A stretch of DNA of 38,461 nt from Actinomycetales bacterium (GCA_012719445.1 JAAYAH010000029.1:1-38461), one strand, 5' to 3'; positions 8,068 through 16,801 are shown, counted from the first letter of the stretch. Notes: generated from the sequence alone by a model not told the origin. A program made the numbers and translations.

Positions 8068-8081
8068 TAGTACACCTACTA
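8068..8081. promoter_or_regulatory. Inverted repeat TAGTA-N4-TACTA, candidate operator
   Basis: TAGTA-CACC-TACTA is a perfect 5+4+5 inverted repeat in a locally A/T-rich patch, 12 bp upstream of the ABC ATPase start. It lies in the divergent gap towards the amylase gene. Its position suits repression of the ATPase-permease-HTH operon, possibly by that operon's own HTH protein. Confidence 0.5.
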
Positions 8082-8254
8082 TCGATCGCACAACACCAAC
8101 GTCAACATCGCTGGAGAGACGCCGATGGCCTCGCCCCGTGATCTCCCTCAGGTGGCCGGGCGGGGTTGCGCGGACGACGCGCGGGTCCGGCGATCCGGCC
8201 CTACGGTCTGGAACGGGCCGGTTCGCCGGCACCGGACCTCCTCGGGGAGTCGCG

Positions 8255-8299
8255 ATGAGTGTTCGCAGGGCAGCGACGGGCGTGCGGCGGGGCACGTGA
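8255..8299 (+). CDS. 14-codon minicistron ahead of the amylase gene
   Basis: GGGGAG (8244-8249) lies five bases before ATG 8255, a better ribosome binding site than the one in front of the amylase. The frame encodes MSVRRAATGVRRGT (five Arg), and its TGA (8297-8299) overlaps the amylase ATG (8299-8301) as TGATG. The layout suggests translational coupling. The peptide itself may have no function. This is a reading of layout only; no homologue is recognised. Confidence 0.45.
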   Translation: MSVRRAATGVRRGT

Positions 8300-10137
8300 T
8301 GGGCATGCGCAGCGTCGACGACCTGGATTTCGACGACGTCACCAGGGGATCGTTCACCCCGTCGCCGGAGGCGTGGGAGGACGAGGTCCTGTACCTGCTG
8401 ATGCCGGACCGGTTCTCCGACGGCAGGGAGGCAGGCCTCTCCCTCCCCGGCGTCCCGGCCGAGGAGTTGACGCCGCTCTACACCGTCGAGGACATGGGCA
8501 GCGCCGTGACCACCGAGGCGGACGCCGCCCGGTGGCGGGAGGCCGGCCGGAGCTGGGTGGGCGGCACCCTGGCCGGGATCCGCAGCAAGCTCGACTACCT
8601 CGCGGACCTGGGTGTCACCGCCTGCTGGATCACCCCCGTGCTCCGGCAGGCCAGGACCCTGCCCGGCGAGACCGCGAACTACCACGGCTACGCAGCCCGG
8701 GACTTCCTGGCCGTGGACGAGCGCTTCGGCACGGCCGAGGAACTCCGGGACCTGGTCGATGAGGCGCACCGGCACGGCCTGCGGGTGATCCTGGACGTCG
8801 TCCTCAACCACGCGGGAAACGTGTTCGCCTACCGGGACCCGGCACCGGTGTGGACCGGGCAGACCCACCCGGTGGCGGGGTGGTACGACGGTGACCGGAC
8901 GCTGGTCCCGTTCACGCCGGAGGCCGCCGCGGCGGCCTGGCCGGACGGCGCGGTGTTCCCGGCGGAGCTGCACCCACCGGACTCCTTCAGCCGCAGGGGC
9001 CGGATCGTCGACTGGGAGAGCTACCCGCAGTACGTCGAGGGCGACTTCCAGACGCTGAAGGACATCCACCACGGCTCGGGCACCGTCGAGGACTTCACCC
9101 CCTCCCCCGCGCTCCAGGCCCTCACCCGGGCCTACTGCTGGTGGCTCGCCTACGCCGACCTGGACGGGTTCCGCGTTGACACGGTCAAGCACATGGAGCT
9201 CGGCGCCACCCGGTACTTCGCCTCGGTGGTGCACGAGTTCGCGCGGATGCTCGGCAAGAGCCGGTTCTACCTCATCGGGGAGATCGCCGGACCGCGGACG
9301 CAGGCCATCAGCACCATGGAGCTGACCGGTCTCGACGCCGCCCTCGGCCTGGTCGACGTCCAGCGCCGGCTCGAGGCGACGGTGAAGGGGTGGGGAAGCC
9401 CCACCGGCTACTTCGACCTGTTCCGCAACTCGGCGGAGCTCGGGAAGGACTCACCGACCTGGTTGCGCGACACCGTGGTGACCGGCTTCGACGACCACGA
9501 CAACGTCCGCCAGGACGGCGTCAGGTCCCGGTTCTGCGCCGACCCGGAGGGCCCGGCCCTCGTCCTTGCCGCGTTCGCCCTCACCGTGACCACGCTGGGC
9601 ATCCCCTGCGTCTACTACGGGGACGAGCAGTGTCTGGACGGAAGCGGCGGCGGGCCCGACGCCGACCGGTACCTCCGCGAGGCCATGTTCGGCAGGGAGT
9701 TCGGGGCGTTCCGCAGCCGCGATCGGCACGTGTTCGACTCCGGCCGTCCCGTGTACCGGGAGCTGTCCCGGGTCCTGGCCGTCCGGTCGGCCGAGCGGGC
9801 ACTCCGCCAGGGCAGGCAGTACCTGCGGCAGGTCTCCGGCGACGGGGTGTCGTTCGGGTACCCGACGTCCTTCGGCGGCTCCCGGATCCGCAGCATCGTC
9901 GCCTGGTCACGGATCCTCGCCGACCGGGAGGTGCTCTGCGCGATCAACAACGACCCCGACACGACCAGGTCCGCCTGGGTGACGGTCGACGCGGGGCTGC
10001 ACTCCCCCGGTGACGTCCTGCGGTGCCTGTACTGCAGCGCACCGGAACCGCAGGCCCCGCTGCCGGTGGCCGACCGCAACGGCAGGGCGGTCCTGGTGGA
10101 GCTTCCCCCGGGGGGCGTGGGGATCTACGCCCCCTGA
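8299..10137 (+). CDS. GH13 alpha-amylase-family enzyme, cytoplasmic
   Basis: A 612-residue protein from ATG 8299; GTG 8296 and ATG 8305 are alternatives. All four GH13 regions are intact: region I DVVLNH from residue 166, region II GFRVDTVKH with nucleophile Asp 294, region III GEIAG with acid/base Glu 328, and region IV FDDHDN with Asp 401. The N-terminus (DEVLYLLMPDRFSDG) is the first barrel strand, and about 130 C-terminal residues form a beta-rich C-domain. There is no signal peptide, so it probably acts on intracellular alpha-glucans or maltodextrins; hydrolase versus transferase activity cannot be decided from sequence. A minicistron overlaps its start, and a strong hairpin lies between it and the convergent lipoprotein gene. 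Confidence 0.92.
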   Translation: MGMRSVDDLDFDDVTRGSFTPSPEAWEDEVLYLLMPDRFSDGREAGLSLPGVPAEELTPLYTVEDMGSAVTTEADAARWREAGRSWVGGTLAGIRSKLDYLADLGVTACWITPVLRQARTLPGETANYHGYAARDFLAVDERFGTAEELRDLVDEAHRHGLRVILDVVLNHAGNVFAYRDPAPVWTGQTHPVAGWYDGDRTLVPFTPEAAAAAWPDGAVFPAELHPPDSFSRRGRIVDWESYPQYVEGDFQTLKDIHHGSGTVEDFTPSPALQALTRAYCWWLAYADLDGFRVDTVKHMELGATRYFASVVHEFARMLGKSRFYLIGEIAGPRTQAISTMELTGLDAALGLVDVQRRLEATVKGWGSPTGYFDLFRNSAELGKDSPTWLRDTVVTGFDDHDNVRQDGVRSRFCADPEGPALVLAAFALTVTTLGIPCVYYGDEQCLDGSGGGPDADRYLREAMFGREFGAFRSRDRHVFDSGRPVYRELSRVLAVRSAERALRQGRQYLRQVSGDGVSFGYPTSFGGSRIRSIVAWSRILADREVLCAINNDPDTTRSAWVTVDAGLHSPGDVLRCLYCSAPEPQAPLPVADRNGRAVLVELPPGGVGIYAP

Positions 10138-10212
10138 GGCGCCTGCGACAGCCGGCGCCTTCCGGACCGGTCGGCGAGACACCCACATGTGAGACACATG
10201 TCACACTTGTGC

Positions 10213-10248
10213 CGACCGCTGCGATCAGGGTCGACCGCTGCGATCAGG
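10213..10248. repeat. 19-bp-spaced direct repeat
   Basis: CGACCGCTGCGATCAGG occurs twice, at 10213-10229 and 10232-10248. It lies in the non-coding gap after the amylase gene, next to the short palindrome CACATGTG near 10189. No function is evident. Confidence 0.7.
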
Positions 10249-10296
10249 ACGGTCCCGTACCCCTGCTGTCGCCGACCGGACACCACCCGGAACGCG

Positions 10297-10334
10297 GCTC
10301 TCCCCCGGCCCAGGAGCCTGGACCGGGGGAGAGC
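10297..10334. terminator. Strong bidirectional hairpin between convergent genes
   Basis: GCTCTCCCCCGG pairs perfectly with CCGGGGGAGAGC over 12 bp. After a single C/A mismatch, CCAG pairs with CTGG around the loop GAGC. It has no T tract, as is usual for actinobacterial terminators. It separates the plus-strand amylase gene from the minus-strand lipoprotein gene. Confidence 0.75.
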
Positions 10335-10420
10335 GGAGGGACGCCGCCGATCGGGCGGGCTCCGTGAGGACCCCCCCCGACGACGAACACCGGACGGTGA
10401 GGTCCGGACGAGAACAGAGG

Positions 10421-11152
10421 TCAGAACGAGAACACCTGGCTCGCGGGAGGCGCCTTGACCGTCACCTTCTTGTTCCAGTCCTTGAACGCCACCTTCCCGT
10501 CGGTTCCCTTGAGCAGGACGGGGTAGGGCTCGCCGTTGGCGGCGACGTAGAGCCGGTCGTCCGTCCCGGTCTCCTTCAACTCGACGACCGCGATCCCGTA
10601 GACGGTGGTCTCCCCCACCCGCTCGAAACCGGAGGTGGTGTCCTTGAGTCCGGACAGGAGCTCCTCGAGACCCATCATCTGGTTCATCTCCGCCGCCTCG
10701 TCGGCCGATCCCTCGAGCTTCATCCACTTGCCCCTGAGCATGCGGGCGACCTCGGCACCCGCCTGCTTCCGGTAGAAGGCGTCGCTCCCCCTTACGTAGA
10801 GGGCGTTGCCCACCTTGCGGAACAACAGCTTCCCCTCCTTGGTGACGGCGGTGCCGAACCCATCGCCGTCCGCGACGATGAAGTTGACCTTGTAGGTCTC
10901 ACCCTTCTCCTTGACGGTGCCCCAGTAGTGGACCGACGAGGCGCCGACGGCCGCGTCGTAGGCGGCCGTGACGAGGTCGGCGGCGTCGGTCGCCTCCGGC
11001 GTCGCCGAGGTCGGGACGGCAGTCGTCCCACCGGTAGCACCGGTCGGCTCGGGATCACCACCGCCACACCCCGTGAGGACGAGCGCCAGCCCGCAGGCCG
11101 TCGCCGTCAGGGCGGTGAGACGAGACACGCGCGATACGCGCTCTGACAACAT
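10421..11152 (-). CDS. Lipoprotein, possibly LolA/LppX-like fold
   Basis: A 243-residue protein with ATG 11152, seven bases after GAGGAG. A lipoprotein signal peptide is clear: basic N-region, hydrophobic segment LTALTATACGLALV, then lipobox LTGC, followed by a Gly/Thr/Pro-rich linker. The mature part alternates beta strands with short turns (SSVHYWGTVKEKGETYKVNF, LLFRKVGNALYVRGSDAFYRK, DRLYVAANGEPYPVLLKG). This is reminiscent of LppX/LprG/LolA-like half-barrel proteins that bind lipids, but the resemblance is only in pattern, and the function stays unassigned. It should sit anchored on the outer face of the membrane. It is downstream of and co-oriented with the phosphotransferase gene, 247 bp away. 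Confidence 0.8.
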   Translation of the reverse strand: MLSERVSRVSRLTALTATACGLALVLTGCGGGDPEPTGATGGTTAVPTSATPEATDAADLVTAAYDAAVGASSVHYWGTVKEKGETYKVNFIVADGDGFGTAVTKEGKLLFRKVGNALYVRGSDAFYRKQAGAEVARMLRGKWMKLEGSADEAAEMNQMMGLEELLSGLKDTTSGFERVGETTVYGIAVVELKETGTDDRLYVAANGEPYPVLLKGTDGKVAFKDWNKKVTVKAPPASQVFSF

Positions 11153-11399
11153 CGAGAACTCCTCGCAATATTTCGTGGACGGCTCAGCAGCCGCAGGTCG
11201 CTGTCGTTGTGCCAGCAGATCGACCTGTCCCCCGATACGTCGCACCATCAACCGCGACGCGTGACGCCGATGAACGTCGGGTATCGAAGACCGAGCCCCG
11301 GATGAACCGGAGAGCCATGATTCGGGGCGGGACGACCCGACGCAAGTCGTATGGCGGAAGGTGTCCGAGATACTTCGGAGAGTGGCCGTCCGTGCGCGC

Positions 11400-12200
11400 T
11401 CACCCGTCCAGCAGAGCGCGACGCAGGTCCTCCTCGTGCTCGTCGATCCACGCGGTGTCGGCGAGCCAGCTCCGGCCGTGGCCTGCCTCCCAGAGTCCCG
11501 CCCAGGGCTGCGATCCCGCCGCGGCACCCCGCCGGAGCAGGTCGTACATGCTGCGGGTGCGCCGGGCCAGCAGCCCGGCCAGTTCACGCCGTCCGGGCTC
11601 GTCCAGGTCGTACCCGTCGGCGAGCGCGCACAGCCCGACGGCAGCCCTCGCCGTCCGCGTGCCCGGTGCCAGCGGGACGAAGGCGTGCGCGGCGTAGGAC
11701 AGGTCCCAGAGCCGGGTCCCCGGTGCGACGAGGTCCCAGTCGATGACGACCAGCCGGGCGCCGTCGACCTCCCCAGGGCCGCGGACGAGGTTCCACGGCG
11801 CGAGATCGTGGTGGACGACGAGCTCCTCCCGGTCAGGGGGGATCACCCGGTTCCACCGGACGTCGGGGGGCGGGACGAACCCCTCGAGGGCGTCGTGCAG
11901 CGACCTCACCACCCGACCGATCCGGACCAGCGCCTCGCGGTACGGCCACCGCGGCGGCGGGAACGTGTCGGCGACCTCGCCGGGGACGTGCTCCACGACG
12001 TGCCGTCCCCGCTCGTCCAGACCGAGGCTGCGCGGCGCATGGGGGTATCCCACCGACTCCAGGTGCGTCAGGACGGCGTGCACCGCCGGCGTCCACGGCC
12101 CTGCCGGACGGCGCACCGTGTCACCGACGCGCACCACTCCCGGGGTGACGTTGCCCCCGGCGAGCGGCTCCTCCGCCGGCTCCTCCACCAGCTCGTCCAC
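11400..12200 (-). CDS. APH-type (aminoglycoside/choline kinase-like) phosphotransferase
   Basis: A small-molecule kinase of the APH/protein-kinase-like fold. The segment GGNVTPGVVRVGDTVRRPAGPW is the nucleotide-binding start of this actinobacterial subfamily. The catalytic loop is VVHHDLAPWNLV (H-x-D-x4-N), and the metal-binding Asp is in VVIDWD. GTG 12200 gives 266 residues; GTG 12188 is equally possible, and neither has a convincing ribosome binding site. The open frame continues upstream to 12458, but that part overlaps the parC promoter region and does not look like this family. The substrate cannot be predicted; resistance function should not be assumed, since most members of this broad family phosphorylate unknown metabolites. 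It is divergent from parC. Confidence 0.82.
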   Translation of the reverse strand: MDELVEEPAEEPLAGGNVTPGVVRVGDTVRRPAGPWTPAVHAVLTHLESVGYPHAPRSLGLDERGRHVVEHVPGEVADTFPPPRWPYREALVRIGRVVRSLHDALEGFVPPPDVRWNRVIPPDREELVVHHDLAPWNLVRGPGEVDGARLVVIDWDLVAPGTRLWDLSYAAHAFVPLAPGTRTARAAVGLCALADGYDLDEPGRRELAGLLARRTRSMYDLLRRGAAAGSQPWAGLWEAGHGRSWLADTAWIDEHEEDLRRALLDG

Positions 12201-12493
12201 CAGGGCATGATCCCGCGAACGGCGGGAACGGTACCGAATGATCCGATCCGGGGCGGGTCGCTGCCCGGCGGAGCACCCCCGCCACGGGACAATGCGCACC
12301 GAAGGGCAGACGACACCGGTCCGTGCCGTGTCGTACCCATGGGCGAGACTGCATCCGTTCCGCCCGGTGCCGCCGAGCCCGTCCGGCACGCCACCGGCGT
12401 CCCGGGACGACCCGTCCCCGGCGCCGGCCACCGGAGAAACCCTCCGGTCCCGCACCACCCCGTACCAGGCACCGCACCAGAGGAGAACACCCC
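12201..12493. other. Divergent promoter region of the phosphotransferase and parC
   Basis: No gene is supported on either strand in these 293 bp. An AGAGGAG ribosome binding site for parC lies about nine bases before its ATG. No clear -10/-35 pair could be chosen. Confidence 0.5.
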
Positions 12494-15061
12494 ATGGCCC
12501 GCCGCCAGCCGTCCGCGCCCCCGCCGGAGGAGTACACCGAGCGGATCGTCGACGTCGACGTCGAGCAGGAGATGCAGGGCGCCTTCCTGGAGTACGCCTA
12601 CTCGGTCATCTACTCCCGTGCCCTCCCCGACGCGCGCGACGGCCTCAAGCCGGTGCAACGGCGCATCCTCTACACGATGGCCGACATGGGGCTGCGCCCC
12701 GACCGCGGCCACGTCAAGTGCGGCCGCATCGTCGGGGACGTGATGGGCAAGCTGCACCCGCACGGGGACGGCGCCATCTACGACACCCTGGTCCGGCTGG
12801 CGCAGGACTTCACCCTCCGGGTCCCGCTCGTCGACGGGCACGGCAACTTCGGCTCCCTCGACGACGGCCCGGCCGCGTACCGGTACACCGAGGCCCGGCT
12901 GGCCCGCACCGCGCTGCTGATGACCGACGGGTTGGACGAGGACACCGTCGACTTCGGCCCCAACTACGACAACCAGCTCACCCAACCGCTGGTGCTGCCG
13001 TCCGCCTTCCCCAACCTGCTGGTCAACGGAGCGAGCGGGATCGCCGTCGGGATGGCGACGAACATGCCCCCGCACAACCTCGTCGAGGTCATCGGCGCGG
13101 CCCGCCACCTCATCGCGAACCCGGACGCCACCCTCGAGGACCTGATGCGCTTCGTCCCCGGGCCGGACCTCCCCTGCGGAGGCAAGATCGTCGGCCTGGA
13201 CGGCATCCGGGACGCCTACGCGACCGGCCGTGGCACCTTCCGCACCAGGGCGACCGCCCGGATCGAGAACGTGACGGCGCGCCGCAAGGGCATCGTCGTC
13301 ACCGAGCTTCCGTACCTGGTCGGCCCGGAGAAGATCATCGAAAAGGTCAAGGACCTCGTCCAGGCCAAGCGGCTCCAGGGCATCTCCAACATCACCGACC
13401 TCACCGACCGCACCAACGGGCTCCGCCTGCTCATCGAGGTCAAGGGCGGGTTCAACCCCGAGGCGGTGCTGGAGCAGCTCTACAAGATGACGCCGATGGA
13501 GGACTCCTTCGGCATCAACAACGTCGCCCTCGTCGAGGGCCAGCCGCGCACCCTCGGCCTGCGGGAGCTGCTCCAGGTCTATGTCGACCACCGGCTGGAG
13601 GTCGTCCGGCGCCGTTCCGAGTACCGCCGCCGCAGGGCCGGCGAGCGCCTGCACCTGGTGGACGGGCTGCTCATCGCGATCCTCGACATCGACGAGGTCA
13701 TCGCGGTGATCCGGTCCAGCGACGACACCGCGGCCGCACGCACCCGGTTGATGGGGGTCTTCGACCTCAGCCAGGTCCAGGCCGACTACATCCTCGAGAT
13801 GCCGCTGCGCCGGCTGACCAAGTACTCGCGGATCGAACTGGAGAAGGAGAAGCAGGAGCTCGAGCGGACCATCGCCGAGCTCACCGAGATCCTCACCGAC
13901 GACGCCCGGCTGCGGGGGGTGGTCTCGTCCGAGCTGGCCGCGGTCGCCGAGCAGTTCGGGACGCCGCGCCGCACCGTGCTCCTGGAGTCCGCCGGTACCA
14001 CGGTGACCGCGGCCAAGGCCGCGCCGTTGGAGGTTCCCGACGACCCGTGCTGGGTGCTGCTGTCCAGCACCGGCCTGCTCGCCCGCACCACCTCGGCCGG
14101 GCCGCTGCCCGCCGTCGACCCCGCGCACCGGGCCCGTCACGACGTCATCACCTCCGCGGTGCGGGCGACCGCCCGGGGTGAGATCGCGGCGGTGACGAGC
14201 GCCGGGCGGATGGTCCGCATCCCGGTCCTCGACATGCCCACGCTCCCCCCGACCTCGGCCTCGCCGTCACTGGCCGGGGGCGGACCGGTCGGCGAGTTCC
14301 TCACCCTCGACAAGGGCGAGCGGCTGCTGACGCTGTGCACCCTCGGTCAGGACTCCCCCGGCCTCGCCCTCGGCACCGCCCAGGGCGTGGTGAAGCGGGT
14401 GACGACGGACTACCCGTTGAACAAGGAGTCCTGGGAGGTCATCTCCATGCGCGACGGTGACGAGGTGGTCGGCGCCGTCGAACTCACCGGCGAGCAGGCG
14501 GACCTGGTCTTCGTCACCAGCGACGCCCAGGTGCTCCGGTTCCCCGCGGCCAAGGTCCGCCCCCAGGGCCGGAGCGCCGGCGGCATGGCGGGGATCAACC
14601 TCTCCACGAAGGCGAGAGCGATCTTCTTCGGCGCCGTCGACCTCTCGGTGAAGGACGGCGAGTGGGCCAGCGTCGTCGTCACCGTCGCCGGGTCGTCGTC
14701 GGCCCTTCCCGGCACCCAGCCGGGAACCGCCAAGGTGACCCCGTTCGCCGAGTACCCCACCAAGGGACGGGCGACCGGCGGGGTCCGCAGCCACCGGTTC
14801 CTCAAGGGCGAGGACACCCTGCTGCTCGCCTGGGCCGGGCTGGCGCCCGCCCAGGCCGCCGCGGCGAACGGCGTCCCGCTGCCCCTGCCCGCCCCGGACT
14901 CGCGTCGCGACGGCTCGGGGACGCCGCTCCGGCAACCGGTGCACGCCGTCGGCGGACCTGTCCCGTCCCGGCCGGAGGTCACCGACCCCGGGCAGACGCC
15001 GGAGGGCGGGGACGGCGGGGCGACCGGACCGGCGCCGGGACAGCTCGAACTAGGGGACTGA
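12494..15061 (+). CDS. parC: DNA topoisomerase IV subunit A
   Basis: An 855-residue type IIA topoisomerase A subunit. The N-terminal breakage-reunion domain carries DARDGLKPVQRRILY and the catalytic Tyr 131 in AAYRYTEARLA; a C-terminal beta-pinwheel domain follows (repeats such as GRMVRIPV, GVVKRVTTDYP, QVLRFPAAKVRPQGRSAGG). I call ParC over GyrA because no canonical GyrA-box QRRGGKG is present and because the partner ParE gene is nearby. The quinolone-resistance-determining segment reads HPHGDGAIYD: Gly 93 occupies the position of E. coli GyrA Ser 83, while Asp 97 matches Asp 87. The tail after residue ~790 is Pro/Gly-rich low complexity. The start is ATG 12494 with AGAGGAG upstream. ParC with ParE decatenates chromosomes. 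Confidence 0.95.
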   Translation: MARRQPSAPPPEEYTERIVDVDVEQEMQGAFLEYAYSVIYSRALPDARDGLKPVQRRILYTMADMGLRPDRGHVKCGRIVGDVMGKLHPHGDGAIYDTLVRLAQDFTLRVPLVDGHGNFGSLDDGPAAYRYTEARLARTALLMTDGLDEDTVDFGPNYDNQLTQPLVLPSAFPNLLVNGASGIAVGMATNMPPHNLVEVIGAARHLIANPDATLEDLMRFVPGPDLPCGGKIVGLDGIRDAYATGRGTFRTRATARIENVTARRKGIVVTELPYLVGPEKIIEKVKDLVQAKRLQGISNITDLTDRTNGLRLLIEVKGGFNPEAVLEQLYKMTPMEDSFGINNVALVEGQPRTLGLRELLQVYVDHRLEVVRRRSEYRRRRAGERLHLVDGLLIAILDIDEVIAVIRSSDDTAAARTRLMGVFDLSQVQADYILEMPLRRLTKYSRIELEKEKQELERTIAELTEILTDDARLRGVVSSELAAVAEQFGTPRRTVLLESAGTTVTAAKAAPLEVPDDPCWVLLSSTGLLARTTSAGPLPAVDPAHRARHDVITSAVRATARGEIAAVTSAGRMVRIPVLDMPTLPPTSASPSLAGGGPVGEFLTLDKGERLLTLCTLGQDSPGLALGTAQGVVKRVTTDYPLNKESWEVISMRDGDEVVGAVELTGEQADLVFVTSDAQVLRFPAAKVRPQGRSAGGMAGINLSTKARAIFFGAVDLSVKDGEWASVVVTVAGSSSALPGTQPGTAKVTPFAEYPTKGRATGGVRSHRFLKGEDTLLLAWAGLAPAQAAAANGVPLPLPAPDSRRDGSGTPLRQPVHAVGGPVPSRPEVTDPGQTPEGGDGGATGPAPGQLELGD

Positions 15062-15090
15062 CACCCCGTCCGTTCCCGAGCCGACTCACC

Positions 15091-16680
15091 TCACCGACGG
15101 CGCAGGGTCCCTTCCGGCGCGGTGCCGTCGAGGTAGTCCGCGCCTGCCGGCACCTCGGTCCCGTCGGCGACGAGACGGACGAAGACCAGGTCGTCGCCCT
15201 CGTGCCGGAACTCGTAGAACCCCTCCTCCCGATCGGTGCTGTACAGGCGGAGCAGGTCCCCGGACTGGCTCCACGAGCCGAAGGCCTCCAGTTCCGCGCC
15301 CGGGACCTGGGTGACCTTCCCGTTCCGCTCCAGGGTGAGGTCGATCGGGATGAGCTGGAGTTCGTGGCTGCCGCCGATGATCGAGCTGAGCTCTCCGGCC
15401 CAGGAGGTGCCCGAGAGATCGTCGTCCGACCCCGGGGCCGGGGTCCCCGTTCCCCGGTCGGTGGTCCCGTCGGGTTCCGGGGAGCCCTCACCGGGGCCGC
15501 CCGGCCAGGCCGTCCCGGCCAGGCCGAGGAGCTCCGGCACCGCAGACGGGTCGTCAGCCGTGGGGTCGGCTCCGATACTGCGCAGCCAGGGCTCGACGTC
15601 CTTCGGGGACAGCGGGGTGACGTACACCGGCCCGCGGTGCTTCTTGAGGTTCGCGTAGGGGTCCGTGAGCGGGACGGTCAGCTCCGGTAGATCGATGCCG
15701 AGCACCTTGTTCTCCTGCGCGAAGCTGTTGATCTGCTCCGCGCCGAACCAGACGGCGTTCACCGTGTTGACGGCCTTGTCGAGGTCCCCCGGCATCGTGA
15801 CGATGGTCAGCAGGCCGGAGACCGGCTCCGTCACCGACCGGACGTCCCCGAGGAACGCCGAGACGCCGTTGTGGTTGCCCAGCGCGATCCGGGCGGCGTC
15901 GTCGGAGACCTCGAGGACGAGGTCCGCCCCGCTGACGACCACGGCGGCCTTGGCCAGGGTGCTGCCGCCGACCACGGCGGCCGTGCCTCCGGTGAGCGCG
16001 ATCGTGCCGACGAACCCGGCCACCTTGCACCCGTCCTTGATCGCCGCCGCGGAGGTCTCCAGCCGGGAGAAGGTGTCCCCCGCCTCGTTCCAGGCGTCGG
16101 CCTCGACCTGCGCCTGGTCCTGCTGCAGGATCTGCCAGGCCCGCCGGGCGTCCACCCCCAGGTGCGCGGCCAGGGTCGCGATCTTCTTCCCCGCGGGAGC
16201 GGCGTCGAAGACGTTGGAGATCTCCTCCCGGTCGTAGGCCCTCGCGACGGAGGCGAGCCGGACGGCGCCGAGCGGTGACGCCCCGCCCGGCATGCCGATG
16301 CCCCGGGCCTCGTCGGTGGAACGGGAGGCGACCTCGACGAGGCCCTCCGCCGCCGACCGCAACGCGTCGCTGCCGGACTCCAGGGCCTTCCACTCCCGGA
16401 CCAGGGCGGTCATCTCGGCGTTCCACGCCGGGTACGGGGTGAGCGACGCCCCGGTGAGCGCGACGTCCGTGCGGTAGCGCAACTGGACGTACTCCCTGGC
16501 GATGCTGGTGACGTCCAGAAGGACGTCGTGCGCTCTGGAGGCGCCGGGGGCCTCGGTCCTGCCGGTGAGGCGGTCCCTCACGGCACAGCCGGACAGGAGC
16601 AGGGTGACCCCCACCGTGCAGATCGCCAGCAGAGACATGACTTTCAGTGACCGACGTCTCACGATCCGTAAGGATCTCAC
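15091..16680 (-). CDS. Large lipoprotein of unknown function
   Basis: A 529-residue protein from GTG 16680 (GTG 16662 and ATG 16638 are also in frame). A basic N-terminus, hydrophobic segment and lipobox LLSGC (Cys 32) predict a membrane-anchored lipoprotein. Residues about 45-215 are largely helical and charged. Residues about 220-251 form an uncharged Gly/Ala/Val-rich segment (VAGFVGTIALTGGTAAVV then LAKAAVVVSG) that could be a buried or membrane-inserting hairpin. A Pro/Gly/Asp linker near 395-420 leads to a C-terminal beta-rich domain of about 100 residues (SWAGELSS..., DLTLERNGKVTQVPG..., GDLLRLYSTDREEGFYEF), similar in pattern to lipocalin- or META-like barrels. I do not recognise the family. 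It converges with parC with only 29 bp between stop codons. Confidence 0.75.
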   Translation of the reverse strand: MRSLRIVRRRSLKVMSLLAICTVGVTLLLSGCAVRDRLTGRTEAPGASRAHDVLLDVTSIAREYVQLRYRTDVALTGASLTPYPAWNAEMTALVREWKALESGSDALRSAAEGLVEVASRSTDEARGIGMPGGASPLGAVRLASVARAYDREEISNVFDAAPAGKKIATLAAHLGVDARRAWQILQQDQAQVEADAWNEAGDTFSRLETSAAAIKDGCKVAGFVGTIALTGGTAAVVGGSTLAKAAVVVSGADLVLEVSDDAARIALGNHNGVSAFLGDVRSVTEPVSGLLTIVTMPGDLDKAVNTVNAVWFGAEQINSFAQENKVLGIDLPELTVPLTDPYANLKKHRGPVYVTPLSPKDVEPWLRSIGADPTADDPSAVPELLGLAGTAWPGGPGEGSPEPDGTTDRGTGTPAPGSDDDLSGTSWAGELSSIIGGSHELQLIPIDLTLERNGKVTQVPGAELEAFGSWSQSGDLLRLYSTDREEGFYEFRHEGDDLVFVRLVADGTEVPAGADYLDGTAPEGTLRRR

Positions 16681-16763
16681 GAGGCGATCCTGTCCCGGGA
16701 GACCAGGCCCCGGGCGACGACACGCGTTCACCGCGTACGGATCATGACCGTGATCTACGTCTC

Positions 16764-16797
16764 CCGGGTGCGGCGAGGTTCTCGCGGCAGCACCCGG
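16764..16797. terminator. Second hairpin after the RND pump gene
   Basis: CCGGGTGC pairs with GCACCCGG (8 bp), enclosing GCGAG-GTT-CTCGC. It lies five bases beyond the larger hairpin and could act as a back-up terminator protecting the lipoprotein gene downstream. Confidence 0.6.
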
Positions 16798-16801
16798 TGG
16801 A

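Noticed and set aside
11400-12200. Phosphotransferase as an aminoglycoside resistance gene.
   Set aside because: Only the general APH/choline-kinase motifs are present; nothing points to antibiotic substrates.
12068-14140. 690-codon minus-strand frame opposite parC.
   Set aside because: Composition is Val/Gly/Asp/Gln-rich low complexity, and it lies under the complete ParC domain set.
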